Shown here one piece after another: positions 25,532-34,662 of a stretch of 64,000 nt of DNA. Positions within the stretch are counted from its first letter, which is position 1. Each line of letters opens with the position of its first letter. Under the pieces are notes generated by a model, which ran no database searches, was not told the DNA's origin, and was given only the letters and a program-made list of their open reading frames with translations. A program made the translations under genes and the position numbers. The stretch comes from Chitinophaga sp. SYP-B3965 (lineage in GTDB: Bacteria > Bacteroidota > Bacteroidia > Chitinophagales > Chitinophagaceae), in NCBI RefSeq assembly GCF_009647655.1, contig NZ_WJFD01000002.1:620001-684000 (forward strand), in the 5' to 3' direction.

Positions 25532-25731
25532 TTTCGTGTGTAATACTGGTTTTAACGGGATGTTGACAACACCCCGCTCCGAAACGGAGAGCAAAAATAA
25601 TTGATTTCAGTGGTTTTGTACGTATAAGCTTATAGTCTCCCCTTCGGTCTTCCATATTTTAACAATTTTCTTTCATATATAACTATGTTGATTGGTGCGG
25701 TTATTGCTAACTTTATGTAAAACCACCCGGC

Positions 25732-26559
25732 ATGAAAACGATTATTGTACCGACGGATTTTTCCGAAACAGCTTACAACGCTGCGCGTTATGCGATTGGA
25801 GTTGCCCAGCAGCTTGGGGTTTCTAAGATCATCCTCTATCACGCATATGAACTGATCGTTCCTATTCCAGACCTGCCCACAGCGGTTCCCATGGTTAATA
25901 TGGAAGATCTCAGGGATGCCAGTGTACAGGGGCTTGAAAAGATGAAAAAAGAACTGTCGGCGGAATTGCCGGCTTCCATTTCTCTGCTTATACGGGCTGA
26001 CAATCATTTACTGGCAGCTAATATCGACCAGGTTTGTAAAGAAGAAGCGGCGGACCTTATTATTATGGGGATCACCGGCGGCAGTCAGCTGGAAGAAATA
26101 CTGGTGGGGTCCAATACGGTGGATGTAGTGAAGAATTCCAGCTATCCTGTTATTGTAGTACCTACCTCGGCCTCCTTTTCACCAATTAAAAAGATCGTAT
26201 TTGCCTGTGATCTGCGGAAAGTGGTGAAAACCACCCGCAAAGAACCTTTGCATAAATTACTGGATGCCTTTACGCCGGAACTGCTGGTGTTGAATATCCA
26301 GAAGGAAGGCAAAGAAAATATGCATCCGGAAGAGAACCAGGAATTAGATAACATGCTGCATAACTATCATCCGCAATATCATTTTGTAGATCATCCGAAT
26401 GTTGCAGAAGGGATCACGGAGTTTGCTGATAAACAAGGGGCTGATCTGTTACTCATCATTCCTAAAAAACATGGGCTGTTTGACAGTATCTTTAAACGCA
26501 GTCATACTTCCCGTATTGCATTTCACACGCATGTCCCTTTACTATCCATACATGAATAA
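25732..26559 (+). CDS. Universal stress protein, tandem UspA domains
   Basis: 275 aa, two UspA-like halves. The first starts KTIIVPTDFSETAYNAARYA and ends with the nucleotide-site pattern IIMGITGGSQLEEILVGSNT then VDVVKNSSYPVIVVP. The second is weaker, from KKIVFACDLRKV to SRIAFHTHVPLLSIH, and lacks a clear G-2x-G-9x-G motif, so only the first half is likely to bind ATP. Cytoplasmic stress-related protein. Its stop overlaps an alternative start of the next gene. Confidence 0.9.
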   Translation: MKTIIVPTDFSETAYNAARYAIGVAQQLGVSKIILYHAYELIVPIPDLPTAVPMVNMEDLRDASVQGLEKMKKELSAELPASISLLIRADNHLLAANIDQVCKEEAADLIIMGITGGSQLEEILVGSNTVDVVKNSSYPVIVVPTSASFSPIKKIVFACDLRKVVKTTRKEPLHKLLDAFTPELLVLNIQKEGKENMHPEENQELDNMLHNYHPQYHFVDHPNVAEGITEFADKQGADLLLIIPKKHGLFDSIFKRSHTSRIAFHTHVPLLSIHE

Positions 26560-26569
26560 TTTAAAATCT

Positions 26570-27307
26570 ATGCTAAGAAAAACACTCTTATTACTGGCAG
26601 GCGTATTAGTCCTGCACACGGGAACACAGGCGCAGTTACTGAAGAAAGCTTCCGGCCTATTGAAATCAGGTACCGCCGCTACAGGTACAGGCTCTGTTAC
26701 AGAGAATGAAGCGGGAATGGGTATTAAAGAAGCTTTGGAGAAAGGTGTGCAAGCTGGGATTGCTGCACTGAATAAACAAAATGGTTTCTTTGGAAATGAC
26801 GTGTATAAAGTTTTGCTTCCGCCGGATGCATTGAAAGCGGAGAAAACATTGCGTGGTATTGGTCTTGGTGGTGAAGTGGATAAAGCTATCCTGCAGATCA
26901 ACCGGGCGGCTGAACAGGCTGTTGGTTTTGCTTCTCCTATCTTTGTGAATGCTATTAAATCCATGACCATCACGGATGCGTTGAACCTGCTGAAAGGTGG
27001 TCAGCGTTCTGCTACTGATTTCTTCCAGAATAAGACTACGGAGTCTTTGAAGTCTGCGTTCTCTCCTGTTATTGACAGTGCGCTGAATAATACCAGTGCT
27101 ACTAAATATTACAGTACGCTTGTAACGAAGTACAATGGGTTACCTACTACTTTCAACAAGATCAATCCTGATCTGAAGGGGTATGTGACGGAGAAGGCTG
27201 TGAAGGCTTTGTTTGATCAGATTGCGAAGGAGGAATTGGCGATCCGTCAGAATCCTGCAGCGAGGTCTACGGAGTTGTTGAAGAAGGTTTTTGGAAGTAA
27301 GATCTAA
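26570..27307 (+). CDS. DUF4197 family secreted protein
   Basis: 245 aa from the ATG at 26570 (MLRKTLLLLAGVLVLHTGTQAQ, a clean signal peptide). An ATG at 26552, overlapping the previous stop, would give six extra residues. The mature protein is helical; EAGMGIKEALEKGVQAGIAA, GFFGNDVYKVLLPPDAL and SMTITDALNLLKGGQRSATD are the family landmarks of DUF4197. The function is unknown; located in the periplasm. Likely co-transcribed with the stress protein and ended by the hairpin 21 nt downstream. Confidence 0.88.
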   Translation: MLRKTLLLLAGVLVLHTGTQAQLLKKASGLLKSGTAATGTGSVTENEAGMGIKEALEKGVQAGIAALNKQNGFFGNDVYKVLLPPDALKAEKTLRGIGLGGEVDKAILQINRAAEQAVGFASPIFVNAIKSMTITDALNLLKGGQRSATDFFQNKTTESLKSAFSPVIDSALNNTSATKYYSTLVTKYNGLPTTFNKINPDLKGYVTEKAVKALFDQIAKEELAIRQNPAARSTELLKKVFGSKI

Positions 27308-27327
27308 GGAATTTTTTTTTATAAAGG

Positions 27328-27359
27328 ACGGGCGTTTCAGTTTTTGCTGGAACGCCCGT
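27328..27359 (+). terminator. Terminator after the DUF4197 gene
   Basis: ACGGGCGTTTCAG and its near complement CTGGAACGCCCGT around TTTTTG, followed by an eight-T run. Confidence 0.9.
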
Positions 27360-27394
27360 TTTTTTTATTTTTATCAGAAAAAAAACAACACTCC

Positions 27395-28276
27395 TCAGGC
27401 CCCAGCCAACAATACTTGCCAGGCTTCATTGACCTTCCCTTCCGCCAGTAATTGCTTCGCATAAGTGTGCAATTCCTTTTCCATTTCATCAGGGCTGATG
27501 CTATAATATTGAATGATGTTCTTCAAATGATCATCGTGAAAAGTTGCATCTATTATAGGGTATTCATGCACGTTCCCTAACTGCCCAAGGTTATTTCCTG
27601 TAAGGATAACACTGTTCCTGATACCCCAGGGCAAAGCATCCACGCCAATGCCCAATTTCAAATTCGGCTTGACTACTTCAAACACTGCGTTGCCTGAGGC
27701 GCGGCAATAATAGTCTGCGCCCATTCTTGCAACGAGGTCTATTAGTTGTGGATCTATTTTTCCGTTGGCATCGAGTACGTCGTCATTGATATGTATCATT
27801 ACCGGTTCGCAGATGACGAGGTTAGCGGCCCCGCCATGGGTACCGGTTTCGATCACCTGTTTTACAACGCACTCTAATTGTACAGGACTTTCTTTTACAC
27901 GGAAAGGTCTCACGATGTCTGATGCGAGCGGGGTGAGTCCTGCTTTTTCAAATTCGCTGGTGCCTTTGGGAAATTCACAACTGGATAGTGAGACTTGTTG
28001 CACCATGGCATAGTTCACTACGTTGATCACTACTTCTTTTGTAGCATAGATGTTTTCCAGCGTGTGTTTGATGGTGTTATCACGCACACGGCGGGAAGGG
28101 GAAAATACCAGCGTAGGGGGATTGGAACCGAATACATTGAAGAAACTAAAGGGGGAAAGATTCGGTTGTCCCTCTTCATCAACAGTACTCGCAAAACAAA
28201 TTGGCCGCGGAGCTATAGCGCTGGACAAGTGAGCATGCAGCTCACTTGTTTTTATTTCGCCGGGTATTATTTTCAT
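27395..28276 (-). CDS. Flavin reductase-like (DIM6/NTAB) FMN protein
   Basis: 293 aa. The flavin-binding split-barrel covers about residues 20-200: APRPICFASTVDEEGQPNLS, PFSFFNVFGSNPPTLVFSPS and KEVVINVVNYAMVQQ. This group binds FMN and includes oxygenase partners and uncharacterised flavoproteins. Its start overlaps the stop of the FAH gene by 4 nt (ATGA-type), so the two are translationally coupled and the protein probably works in the same aromatic or dicarbonyl catabolic route. The C-terminal 80 residues are an extra helical part. Confidence 0.87.
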   Translation of the reverse strand: MKIIPGEIKTSELHAHLSSAIAPRPICFASTVDEEGQPNLSPFSFFNVFGSNPPTLVFSPSRRVRDNTIKHTLENIYATKEVVINVVNYAMVQQVSLSSCEFPKGTSEFEKAGLTPLASDIVRPFRVKESPVQLECVVKQVIETGTHGGAANLVICEPVMIHINDDVLDANGKIDPQLIDLVARMGADYYCRASGNAVFEVVKPNLKLGIGVDALPWGIRNSVILTGNNLGQLGNVHEYPIIDATFHDDHLKNIIQYYSISPDEMEKELHTYAKQLLAEGKVNEAWQVLLAGA

Positions 28277-29289
28277 ACATTCTTTTTCTGAGAGAGGATA
28301 GAGAAGTCGGTATCTTCTGCTACGATCGTATTTATAAGACGGCCTAATCCTTCAATTTCCATTTCCACTACATCGCCGGCCTGGAGCCATTGTTCTTTGT
28401 AATTGGGATCATTCAGTTTGCCGGTGCCGTTGAGTTCTAAGAAACAACCGGTGCCAACGGTACCACTGCCGATGATATCTCCCGGGAGGATGTCTGCGCC
28501 ATAGGCACAACGTTCCACGATCTCTGCGAAGGTCCAGTCCATATCTCCCATATTCCCTTCACTTACCTGTATGCCGTTTACCCAGCATTTCATTTTTAAA
28601 TTATAAGCATTGCCGGTGTGGCCTTCTTTGGCAGGGATCAGGAAAGGTTCTAATTCATCTGGTGTAACCAGCATGGGGCCTATGACGGTGGAGAAATCTT
28701 TGCCTTTGGCAGGGCCGAGGTTCAGTTTCATTTCTTCCATTTGGAGGAGGCGAGCGCTCATGTCGTTCATGATCATGTATCCGCCGATGTATTCATCAGC
28801 TTCAGCAGCTGTGATATTACGACCGCGTTTGCAGATCACGATGGCCGCTTCCAGTTCGAAATCCAGGTTGCGAAAATGGTCCGGCATGCAGAGGATATCG
28901 CCGGGGCCCTGGATGGCATTATGATTGGTGAAATAGAAGATCGGGTATTGATCGAACTCGGGGATCATATCCACTTTACGGTTACGGCGTGCCGCAGCTA
29001 CGTGTTGACGGAAAGCATAACCATCTCTGCAGGAGGATGGAAAAGGCACGGGGGCCAGCAATTGCGCGGTTTCGTAAGGAACGCCCCAGCTGGTAGCTCT
29101 GGGCATTTTACCTGCTTTCAGTTGTGCATCCAGCTGAATGGCAAGGTCTATCACTTCTTCCCACATCTGCAGGAACATGTGCATGGTGGTGGGCAGATCG
29201 GGATGCAGCTCCTGCACATTGTATAACTGACCGTTCACCAGCATAGCCAGCTGGTCTACTTCTTCCCGTAAATAGGTAACGAGTTTCAT
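28273..29289 (-). CDS. Fumarylacetoacetate hydrolase family protein
   Basis: 338 aa, FAH C-terminal fold. The metal site is suggested by DFELEAAIVICKRGRNITAA (Glu-x-Glu) and the following YIGGYMIMNDMSARLLQMEE with Asp; the closing GTVGTGCFLEL and GDVVEMEIEGLGRLINTI are standard. Cleaves a C-C bond in an acyl-acetoacetate-like substrate or acts as a related hydratase. It lies upstream of the flavin protein on the same strand. The actual substrate is unknown; homogentisate pathway genes are not seen here. Confidence 0.9.
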   Translation of the reverse strand: MKLVTYLREEVDQLAMLVNGQLYNVQELHPDLPTTMHMFLQMWEEVIDLAIQLDAQLKAGKMPRATSWGVPYETAQLLAPVPFPSSCRDGYAFRQHVAAARRNRKVDMIPEFDQYPIFYFTNHNAIQGPGDILCMPDHFRNLDFELEAAIVICKRGRNITAAEADEYIGGYMIMNDMSARLLQMEEMKLNLGPAKGKDFSTVIGPMLVTPDELEPFLIPAKEGHTGNAYNLKMKCWVNGIQVSEGNMGDMDWTFAEIVERCAYGADILPGDIIGSGTVGTGCFLELNGTGKLNDPNYKEQWLQAGDVVEMEIEGLGRLINTIVAEDTDFSILSQKKNV

Positions 29290-29297
29290 GCGTTGGT

Positions 29298-29330
29298 TTT
29301 GGTGTTTTAGGGTTCAAATATATAACTTTA
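29298..29330 (+). promoter_or_regulatory. Promoter of the SxxK/NodB gene
   Basis: TTTG at 29298-29301, 21 nt spacer, TAACTTTA at 29323-29330, one base off the -7 consensus. The box ends 4 nt before the ATG, implying a very short or absent 5' UTR. Confidence 0.6.
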
Positions 29331-29334
29331 AGGT

Positions 29335-31281
29335 ATGCCTCGTTTACTATTCACGGTTATCCTGTTTTTATGCGGCGGCCTTGCAGTTGCTCAATCCCGC
29401 ACATCCCGCACAGATAAGTTCCTGGAAGAACTCTTGTTAAAGAATGCATCCCCTGCTTTGCAGCATATCCTGCAGTATCCGGATTCTTTCCAGGTGCAGC
29501 TGATCTATACACAGATCAACCGGGATGCACAAAACCGCCCCACGTTTAAGCATTACTATTACCATGTGGATGGCAACACCTATTTCAACCCGGCTTCTAC
29601 GGTTAAAATGCCACTGGCTTTTTTAGCACTGGAAAAGCTGCGCCGGCTGGGGATTGACCGTAATACGCCTATGTTTACGGATAGTGCTTATGGGGGACAA
29701 TCGGCTGTAGCAAGTGATACTTCTGCTGCGAATGGCTTGCCTTCTATTGCACACTATATAAAGAAAGTGTTCCTGGTGAGTGATAATGATGCTTACAATC
29801 GCTTGTATGAATTCATTGGCCAACAGGCCATCAATGAAGGGTTGTGGGCGAAAGGGTATCCCCGCATGCGTATCACAAGAAGGTTTGTGCCGATGACGGA
29901 AGAAGAGAACAGGCATACGAATCCTGTGCATTTTATCAGGGACGGGGTGCACATTTATGACCAGCCGGCAGCGGTAAGCACGATACAGTTCGACTTCTCC
30001 AAACCTTTACTGGTGGGGAATGCACATTATAATAAGGATGAAGAACTGATTAAAAGCCCGATGGATTTTACCCGGCATAATAATGCTCCGCTGGAAGACC
30101 TGCAACAGATCATGCAATCGGTGTTATTCCCAACATCGGTGCCTCCTTCCAAAAGATTTGACCTCTCTGCAGATGACTATCGTTTCCTTTACCAGTACAT
30201 GGCTACCCTGCCTTTTGAGTCGAAATTCCCCAACTACGATACAACGGAATTCTTTGACAGCTATACGAAGTTCTTCCGCTTCAAAGCCGGTCAGGGCAAG
30301 ATTCCCCCTTATATCCGGGTGTTCAATAAAACGGGCTGGTCTTATGGTTTTTTAACGGATATCGCTTATTTCGCGGACTTTAAGCATAAGACGGAATTTA
30401 TGCTCAGCGGGAACATTTATGTAAACAGAGACGGTACACTGAACGATGATAAGTACGAATACAAAGAAATGGGATACCCCTTCTTCAAAGAAGTGGGGGA
30501 TATTATTTACAATTATGAACTGCAACGCAAACGTGCCTACGCCCCTGATCTTCAATTGTTTGAGGATGCCACGGCGGGTGTCGGGAAGCCAGCAGTGGCC
30601 ATTACAAGGGGGGATACTACCAAACGGCGTATTGCATTGGTTTTCACAGGACATGAATTTGCAGACGGTGGTAAACACATCGCGGATGTGTTAAAACAAC
30701 ACAATGTGAAGGCGTCTTTCTTCCTGACCGGCACGTTCTATGAGACCCCTGCTTTCAGTCCACTCATTTTCCGGTTAAAGAAGGAGGGGCATTATTTAGG
30801 GCCTCATTCAGGGCACCATCTTTTATATTGCGACTGGACCAAACGGGACAGTTTGCTTGTAACCCGCCGCCAGTTTGAGGATGACCTGGCACTGAACTAC
30901 CGGGCCATGGAGAAATATGGCCTTCCGGCACCCCATTATTTTCTGCCGCCATATGAGTGGTACAATGATTCCATTGTGCAGTGGACGGGTAATTTAGGCC
31001 TTCAATTGGTGAATTTTACCCCCGGTACACGTAGTACCGCAGATTATACTTATCCAGAAATGGGGAAAAGTTACCGGGATAGCAAGACCATCCTTCAATC
31101 TGTGTTAGATTATGCGGATCAGCGCCCTGCAGGGCTTAACGGGTTTATTTTATTACTCCATACTGGTACAGACCCACGCCGTATAGATAAATTTTATTTT
31201 CAATTGACCAAATTGATACGATATTTGCAGGGAAATGAGTACGAGATAGTTACCTTACCCCGGTTACTCTCGGGCCAATAA
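29335..31281 (+). CDS. Two-domain secreted protein: class A beta-lactamase-like plus NodB-like deacetylase
   Basis: 648 aa with signal peptide (LLFTVILFLCGGLAVAQ). Residues about 30-390 look like a class A beta-lactamase or DD-peptidase: STVK as the SxxK motif near residue 88, SDNDAYNRLYEF as the SDN motif near 149, KTGW as KTG near 335. Residues about 430-645 are a NodB polysaccharide-deacetylase domain: ASFFLTGTFYETP, the metal motif HSGHH near 485, PHYFLPPYEWYND and the final ILLLHTGTDPR. The first deacetylase motif, normally TFDDG, is FTGHEFADGG, so one catalytic Asp is not where expected. Cell-wall or glycan hydrolysis is likely; the partner substrate is unknown. Confidence 0.82.
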   Translation: MPRLLFTVILFLCGGLAVAQSRTSRTDKFLEELLLKNASPALQHILQYPDSFQVQLIYTQINRDAQNRPTFKHYYYHVDGNTYFNPASTVKMPLAFLALEKLRRLGIDRNTPMFTDSAYGGQSAVASDTSAANGLPSIAHYIKKVFLVSDNDAYNRLYEFIGQQAINEGLWAKGYPRMRITRRFVPMTEEENRHTNPVHFIRDGVHIYDQPAAVSTIQFDFSKPLLVGNAHYNKDEELIKSPMDFTRHNNAPLEDLQQIMQSVLFPTSVPPSKRFDLSADDYRFLYQYMATLPFESKFPNYDTTEFFDSYTKFFRFKAGQGKIPPYIRVFNKTGWSYGFLTDIAYFADFKHKTEFMLSGNIYVNRDGTLNDDKYEYKEMGYPFFKEVGDIIYNYELQRKRAYAPDLQLFEDATAGVGKPAVAITRGDTTKRRIALVFTGHEFADGGKHIADVLKQHNVKASFFLTGTFYETPAFSPLIFRLKKEGHYLGPHSGHHLLYCDWTKRDSLLVTRRQFEDDLALNYRAMEKYGLPAPHYFLPPYEWYNDSIVQWTGNLGLQLVNFTPGTRSTADYTYPEMGKSYRDSKTILQSVLDYADQRPAGLNGFILLLHTGTDPRRIDKFYFQLTKLIRYLQGNEYEIVTLPRLLSGQ

Positions 31282-31354
31282 AAAAATACCAACATTTTGT
31301 TCCCTACTCCTGTTACTAATTAGATGCAATGGTTTAATTTAAAAATTGGGAGTC

Positions 31355-32014
31355 ATGAAATTTGACAAGATTAAAAACAAAGGACAGGCAAGATTATTTG
31401 AGAGCCAATATCTGGAGATACTCACCAAAACACATCCTCTTTTTATCTGGGGCATGTACTTGCCTGTTATCGGCTACATGTTGTATTATAGCAACAACAC
31501 ATTAGGTTATGGGATCGGAAAAGTAGCATTGATATTTTTAGGCGCTGTGTTTACCTGGTCTTTATTTGAGTATGCCATCCACCGTTATCTCTTTCATTTT
31601 ATTACGGAGGACCCCAGGTGGAAAAGGATCGTGTATGTATTGCATGGTAATCACCATGAGTACCCCAGGGATAAGCAGCGGTTGTTTATGCCACCGGTGC
31701 CGAGCCTTATTATCGCTTCTATTCTGTTTTCTGTTTTTTATATGACGATGGGGCAAACGGCGTTTATGTTCTTCCCGGGGTTTTTGATAGGATACCTGAT
31801 TTATGGTAGCATGCATTATGCCATTCATGCGTGGCATCCGCCGTTTAAGTTTCTGAAGCCTTTATGGCGTAACCATCATCTGCATCATTATAAGAGTGAT
31901 GATAAAGGGTTTGGAGTGAGTTCTTCTTTCTGGGACAGGGTGTTTGGGACTTTCTTTGATATGGATGAGAAGGAAGATAAAGAGAAAGCGAAGGCGTTGA
32001 TGTTTGATAAGTAG
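31355..32014 (+). CDS. Fatty-acid 2-hydroxylase (sterol desaturase superfamily)
   Basis: 219 aa from the ATG at 31355 (a TTG 9 nt upstream is possible). Four membrane segments and the complete set of His boxes of a di-iron membrane oxygenase: HRYLFH near 77, HGNHHEYP near 98, HYAIHAWHPP near 149 and HHLHHY near 171. Nearest to the Scs7/FA2H type, which hydroxylates the acyl chain of sphingolipids; Chitinophagaceae do make sphingolipids. The iron-binding residues all appear intact. A terminator follows 18 nt after the stop. Confidence 0.9.
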   Translation: MKFDKIKNKGQARLFESQYLEILTKTHPLFIWGMYLPVIGYMLYYSNNTLGYGIGKVALIFLGAVFTWSLFEYAIHRYLFHFITEDPRWKRIVYVLHGNHHEYPRDKQRLFMPPVPSLIIASILFSVFYMTMGQTAFMFFPGFLIGYLIYGSMHYAIHAWHPPFKFLKPLWRNHHLHHYKSDDKGFGVSSSFWDRVFGTFFDMDEKEDKEKAKALMFDK

Positions 32015-32032
32015 ATCCATTCATTATATAGA

Positions 32033-32069
32033 AAAGAGGCTGTTTCTGATTTTCAGGGCGGCCTCTTTT
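32033..32069 (+). terminator. Terminator after the hydroxylase gene
   Basis: AAAGAGGC pairs with GCCTCTTT around a 21-nt loop, then a T-run. The same outer stem (AGAGGC/GCCTCT) recurs after asnS at 46551. Confidence 0.85.
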
Positions 32070-32074
32070 TGTTT

Positions 32075-32490
32075 GGTGTCCTTTCTAAAATAAAAAACTC
32101 ACCTTTTCATCCGCCGGACTCTCTGGGGATTGCCGGGTTTATTGTGCTCTAATAGGAATCCCTTCGGGATTTTTTTATTTTAAGGAGGGAGGTCTTTTTG
32201 TTTGATGTCTTTTTTAAAATAAAAAAGATCATCACTTCTTCGGGGATTGCTGCCTTTTCTAAGATAAAAAAAACATCTCCCTCTTCGTTTATTAGACTCT
32301 TCGGGGCCTTGATGTCTTTTTAGAATAAAAAAACCTCACCTCACCTCTTAGGTTCTAAGGCTCTTTGGGGATTGCCTGGCTTATTAGGCTCTAATAGGAA
32401 TCCCTTCGGGATTTTTTATTTTACGGGGAGGTCTTCTTTATTTGATGGCTTTAAAAAAAAGCATCTCTTTACCTTTTCTAAATTAAAAAA
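32075..32490. repeat. Degenerate tandem repeat spacer
   Basis: About 415 bp built from related units. A block of roughly 100 bp (CTCTGGGGATTGCCGGGTTT onward, including CTCTAATAGGAATCCC and TTCGGGATTTTTT) occurs at about 32119-32215 and again at about 32361-32450. Between and around them GATGTCTTTTT, AAAATAAAAAA and CACCTCTTC-like words recur four times. Each large block contains a short hairpin with T-run (32157-32171 and 32399-32413), so the array may work as serial terminators. No coding potential seen. Confidence 0.75.
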
Positions 32491-32491
32491 A

Positions 32492-32827
32492 TCACCACTT
32501 CTCCTCTTCGTCCGTGAGGCTCTCTGGGGGCTGTTTGTAGATCTCTCTGCTTTTGATCTTTTCCATCTGGCGGTCTATGATGAGGCGGGCTACTGAGTGA
32601 TATACATCAGGGTAGCCTTCGGAGGCGAGGATGGCTTTGATCTTATTTTCTGATACATCTACCTGGTAGAGGAGGAGTACGAATTGCTGGAAGTCTCTTT
32701 CTACCAGTACTTCCAGTCTTTCTGAAAGTAATTGTTCCAGTTCTTCCATACTAACGGAATCCGGTACACGGATACCGGTGTTTTCACGGATCCATATGCC
32801 GGTTTCCTGTAAATAACGGTCTTCCAT
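32492..32827 (-). CDS. Conserved-looking helical protein of unknown function
   Basis: 111 aa, acidic and helical, no membrane segment: MEELEQLLSERLEVLVERDF, then FQQFVLLLYQVDVSENKIKA and PDVYHSVARLIIDRQMEK. I do not recognise a named domain. It begins at the exact base where the preceding DUF6263-like gene ends (1-nt overlap, ATGG/TAA junction on the minus strand), so the two are translated together. The ending PPESLTDEEEKW is charged. A regulator or adaptor role cannot be argued from the sequence. Confidence 0.75.
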   Translation of the reverse strand: MEDRYLQETGIWIRENTGIRVPDSVSMEELEQLLSERLEVLVERDFQQFVLLLYQVDVSENKIKAILASEGYPDVYHSVARLIIDRQMEKIKSREIYKQPPESLTDEEEKW

Positions 32828-33765
32828 TATTTTACCTGCTTGATCTTGTATGATGCGTTAGTGATGATCCTTACGGGTACCTTCAGGTCTTTCTTCAATT
32901 GCTTCTTGCGGTTGGCCATGTAGATGTATTCTCCTTTCATTTCTGTGTTCTGTACACAGATACTTGGGAGGCCGCTTTCACGGTTGATGAGGTAGTTGCT
33001 GGTTTGAGTGCCTTCGATGGCAGCAGTGGCCTGAATCCCTTCTTCCACCATAAAACTTTCCAGTTTATCGGTTTTGATGTTGCCGGTGCCATTGATCTTG
33101 GCGGTTTGGCTATCAAAGTGCTGGAGGTTCCAGTAGAGGTCTATACGGCCTTTGAGGCCTGTGCGTAAGGGCACGCTTTCTTCCCATTGAGTACCATTCT
33201 TGATACCATGAACCGGATATACTACGAACAATTGTTCCAGCCAGGAGCGGAAAGCGTCTGTGCCGAATTGATCTTTCAGCAGTTTTTTATAGGCGGCCTG
33301 TTCATCTTCCTTGAGTTTGGAGAAAGCGGCAGAGGCTTTATCCAGGGCGGCGTCCAGGTCTTCTACTTTATTGATAATGCCAGTGGATTGCATTTCTACG
33401 GTGAATGGCTGGTTGAGCATGAGTTTCAGGGCGCCCTGGAGGGGCTCTGCGTCATTGGCTACTTTAGCATCCACAAAAATATTCTGGTTCTTGGCGTTGA
33501 AGTTGAACTTGATATCTGTGTAAGTGAAGGTGAGGGTGTACAGCCCGGGGGTAGCATCTTTGACTACAAACTCCATCTTGTTATTGTAATCACGGGTAGT
33601 ACGCCCCATGACCTCATTTACCGTGATATAGGTTTCGCTGCGGCTTTGTTGCTCAAACGCAAAAGCATCTCCTTTCTTAAATTTGTAATTCAGTTCCACA
33701 TAATCCTGCGCGGAGAGTGAAAATGCGTAGCATAGCAGTGCTACCAGTCCGGTAAGTTTCTTCAT
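32827..33765 (-). CDS. Secreted DUF6263-like protein
   Basis: 312 aa with signal peptide (KKLTGLVALLCYAFSLSAQ). The mature part is beta-rich with segments such as YVELNYKFKKGDAFAFEQQS and TRDYNNKMEFVVKDATPGLY, a pattern I associate with DUF6263 proteins of Bacteroidota. No catalytic motif is visible. Periplasmic or outer-membrane attached; function unknown. It heads a two-gene unit with the 111-aa protein and lies 15 nt after the TIGR02757 gene, so all three may be co-transcribed. Confidence 0.72.
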   Translation of the reverse strand: MKKLTGLVALLCYAFSLSAQDYVELNYKFKKGDAFAFEQQSRSETYITVNEVMGRTTRDYNNKMEFVVKDATPGLYTLTFTYTDIKFNFNAKNQNIFVDAKVANDAEPLQGALKLMLNQPFTVEMQSTGIINKVEDLDAALDKASAAFSKLKEDEQAAYKKLLKDQFGTDAFRSWLEQLFVVYPVHGIKNGTQWEESVPLRTGLKGRIDLYWNLQHFDSQTAKINGTGNIKTDKLESFMVEEGIQATAAIEGTQTSNYLINRESGLPSICVQNTEMKGEYIYMANRKKQLKKDLKVPVRIITNASYKIKQVK

Positions 33766-33780
33766 TTCCAGTTAAATTGA

Positions 33781-34554
33781 TCAAACATATTTTTCAATCA
33801 CCCCTAAGCCGAACAGTGCAAAATCATACTTAACAGGATCTTCCGGGTCCAGCTCTCTAAGCCTTTCCGTTAGCTCGATAGCAGTGCTCCAGGTAGGATC
33901 TGCATTTCTGATCAACCCCAGTCGGGTGGCCACTCTGCTCACATGTACATCCATAGGGCATACCAGTTGAGAAGGTGATATATGGTGCCACATCCCAAAA
34001 TCAACACCGCTTGTATCTTTCCTTACCATCCAGCGTAAATACATATTCAGCCTTTTGCAGGCGGAATTGCGGGAGGGGGTGGAAACATGTTTGCGGGTGC
34101 GTTCAGGATGTTCCAGTGCAAAAAAGATCTTATGAAAACCCGTGATGGCTTTTTCAACGTCCGTGTCCTCTTTGTCCAGATGACCGCTGAAAGCGAATTC
34201 CAGGGAGGTTACGTTGTTGTAATAATGCTGCAGGAACTCTACAAAATACAGGAGGTCTAATCCATTGAAGGTCCGGTGTTTGAAGTTCATCAGCGCCATA
34301 CGATCCCGCGCCTGGTGGTTGCGGATGTAATCATAAGGTGAATTATCAAAGAGCTCCATGAGTTCCGTGCACTTATTAATAATAGTGGTACGGTTCCCCC
34401 ATGCTAGTATGGCGGCAAATAATCCGGCGATCTCTATGTCCTGCAGCTGGCTGTATCGGTGAGGGATACTGATAGGATCCTCTCCTATAAATGCCGGCTG
34501 ATTGTAATAAGCCGCCTTGGCGTCTAAATAATCTTTCAGTTGTTGGGACTTCAT
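33781..34554 (-). CDS. TIGR02757 family (DUF2400) protein
   Basis: 257 aa, cytoplasmic, helical. It contains ILAWGNRTTIINKCTELMEL, NSACKRLNMYLRWMVRKDTS and QLVCPMDVHVSRVATRLGLI, which match the HhH-GPD-like TIGR02757/DUF2400 family that is widespread in Bacteroidota. The Asp in PMDVHVSR and the RLNMYLRWM segment resemble DNA glycosylase folds, but activity is unproven. Length is typical. First gene of the 33781-32492 minus-strand group. Confidence 0.88.
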   Translation of the reverse strand: MKSQQLKDYLDAKAAYYNQPAFIGEDPISIPHRYSQLQDIEIAGLFAAILAWGNRTTIINKCTELMELFDNSPYDYIRNHQARDRMALMNFKHRTFNGLDLLYFVEFLQHYYNNVTSLEFAFSGHLDKEDTDVEKAITGFHKIFFALEHPERTRKHVSTPSRNSACKRLNMYLRWMVRKDTSGVDFGMWHHISPSQLVCPMDVHVSRVATRLGLIRNADPTWSTAIELTERLRELDPEDPVKYDFALFGLGVIEKYV

Positions 34555-34662
34555 GGCTATGGTTATGGTATATGGACCCTCTCTTACCCAAATGGCGAGA
34601 GGCGTAGGTGTAATGTGCTAAAAATAAGTAGTTTATCCCAACTTTTAAAATATCGGCGATAA

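Noticed and set aside
32075..32490. CRISPR array
   Set aside because: The repeated blocks are of unequal length, diverged, and have no regular spacers.
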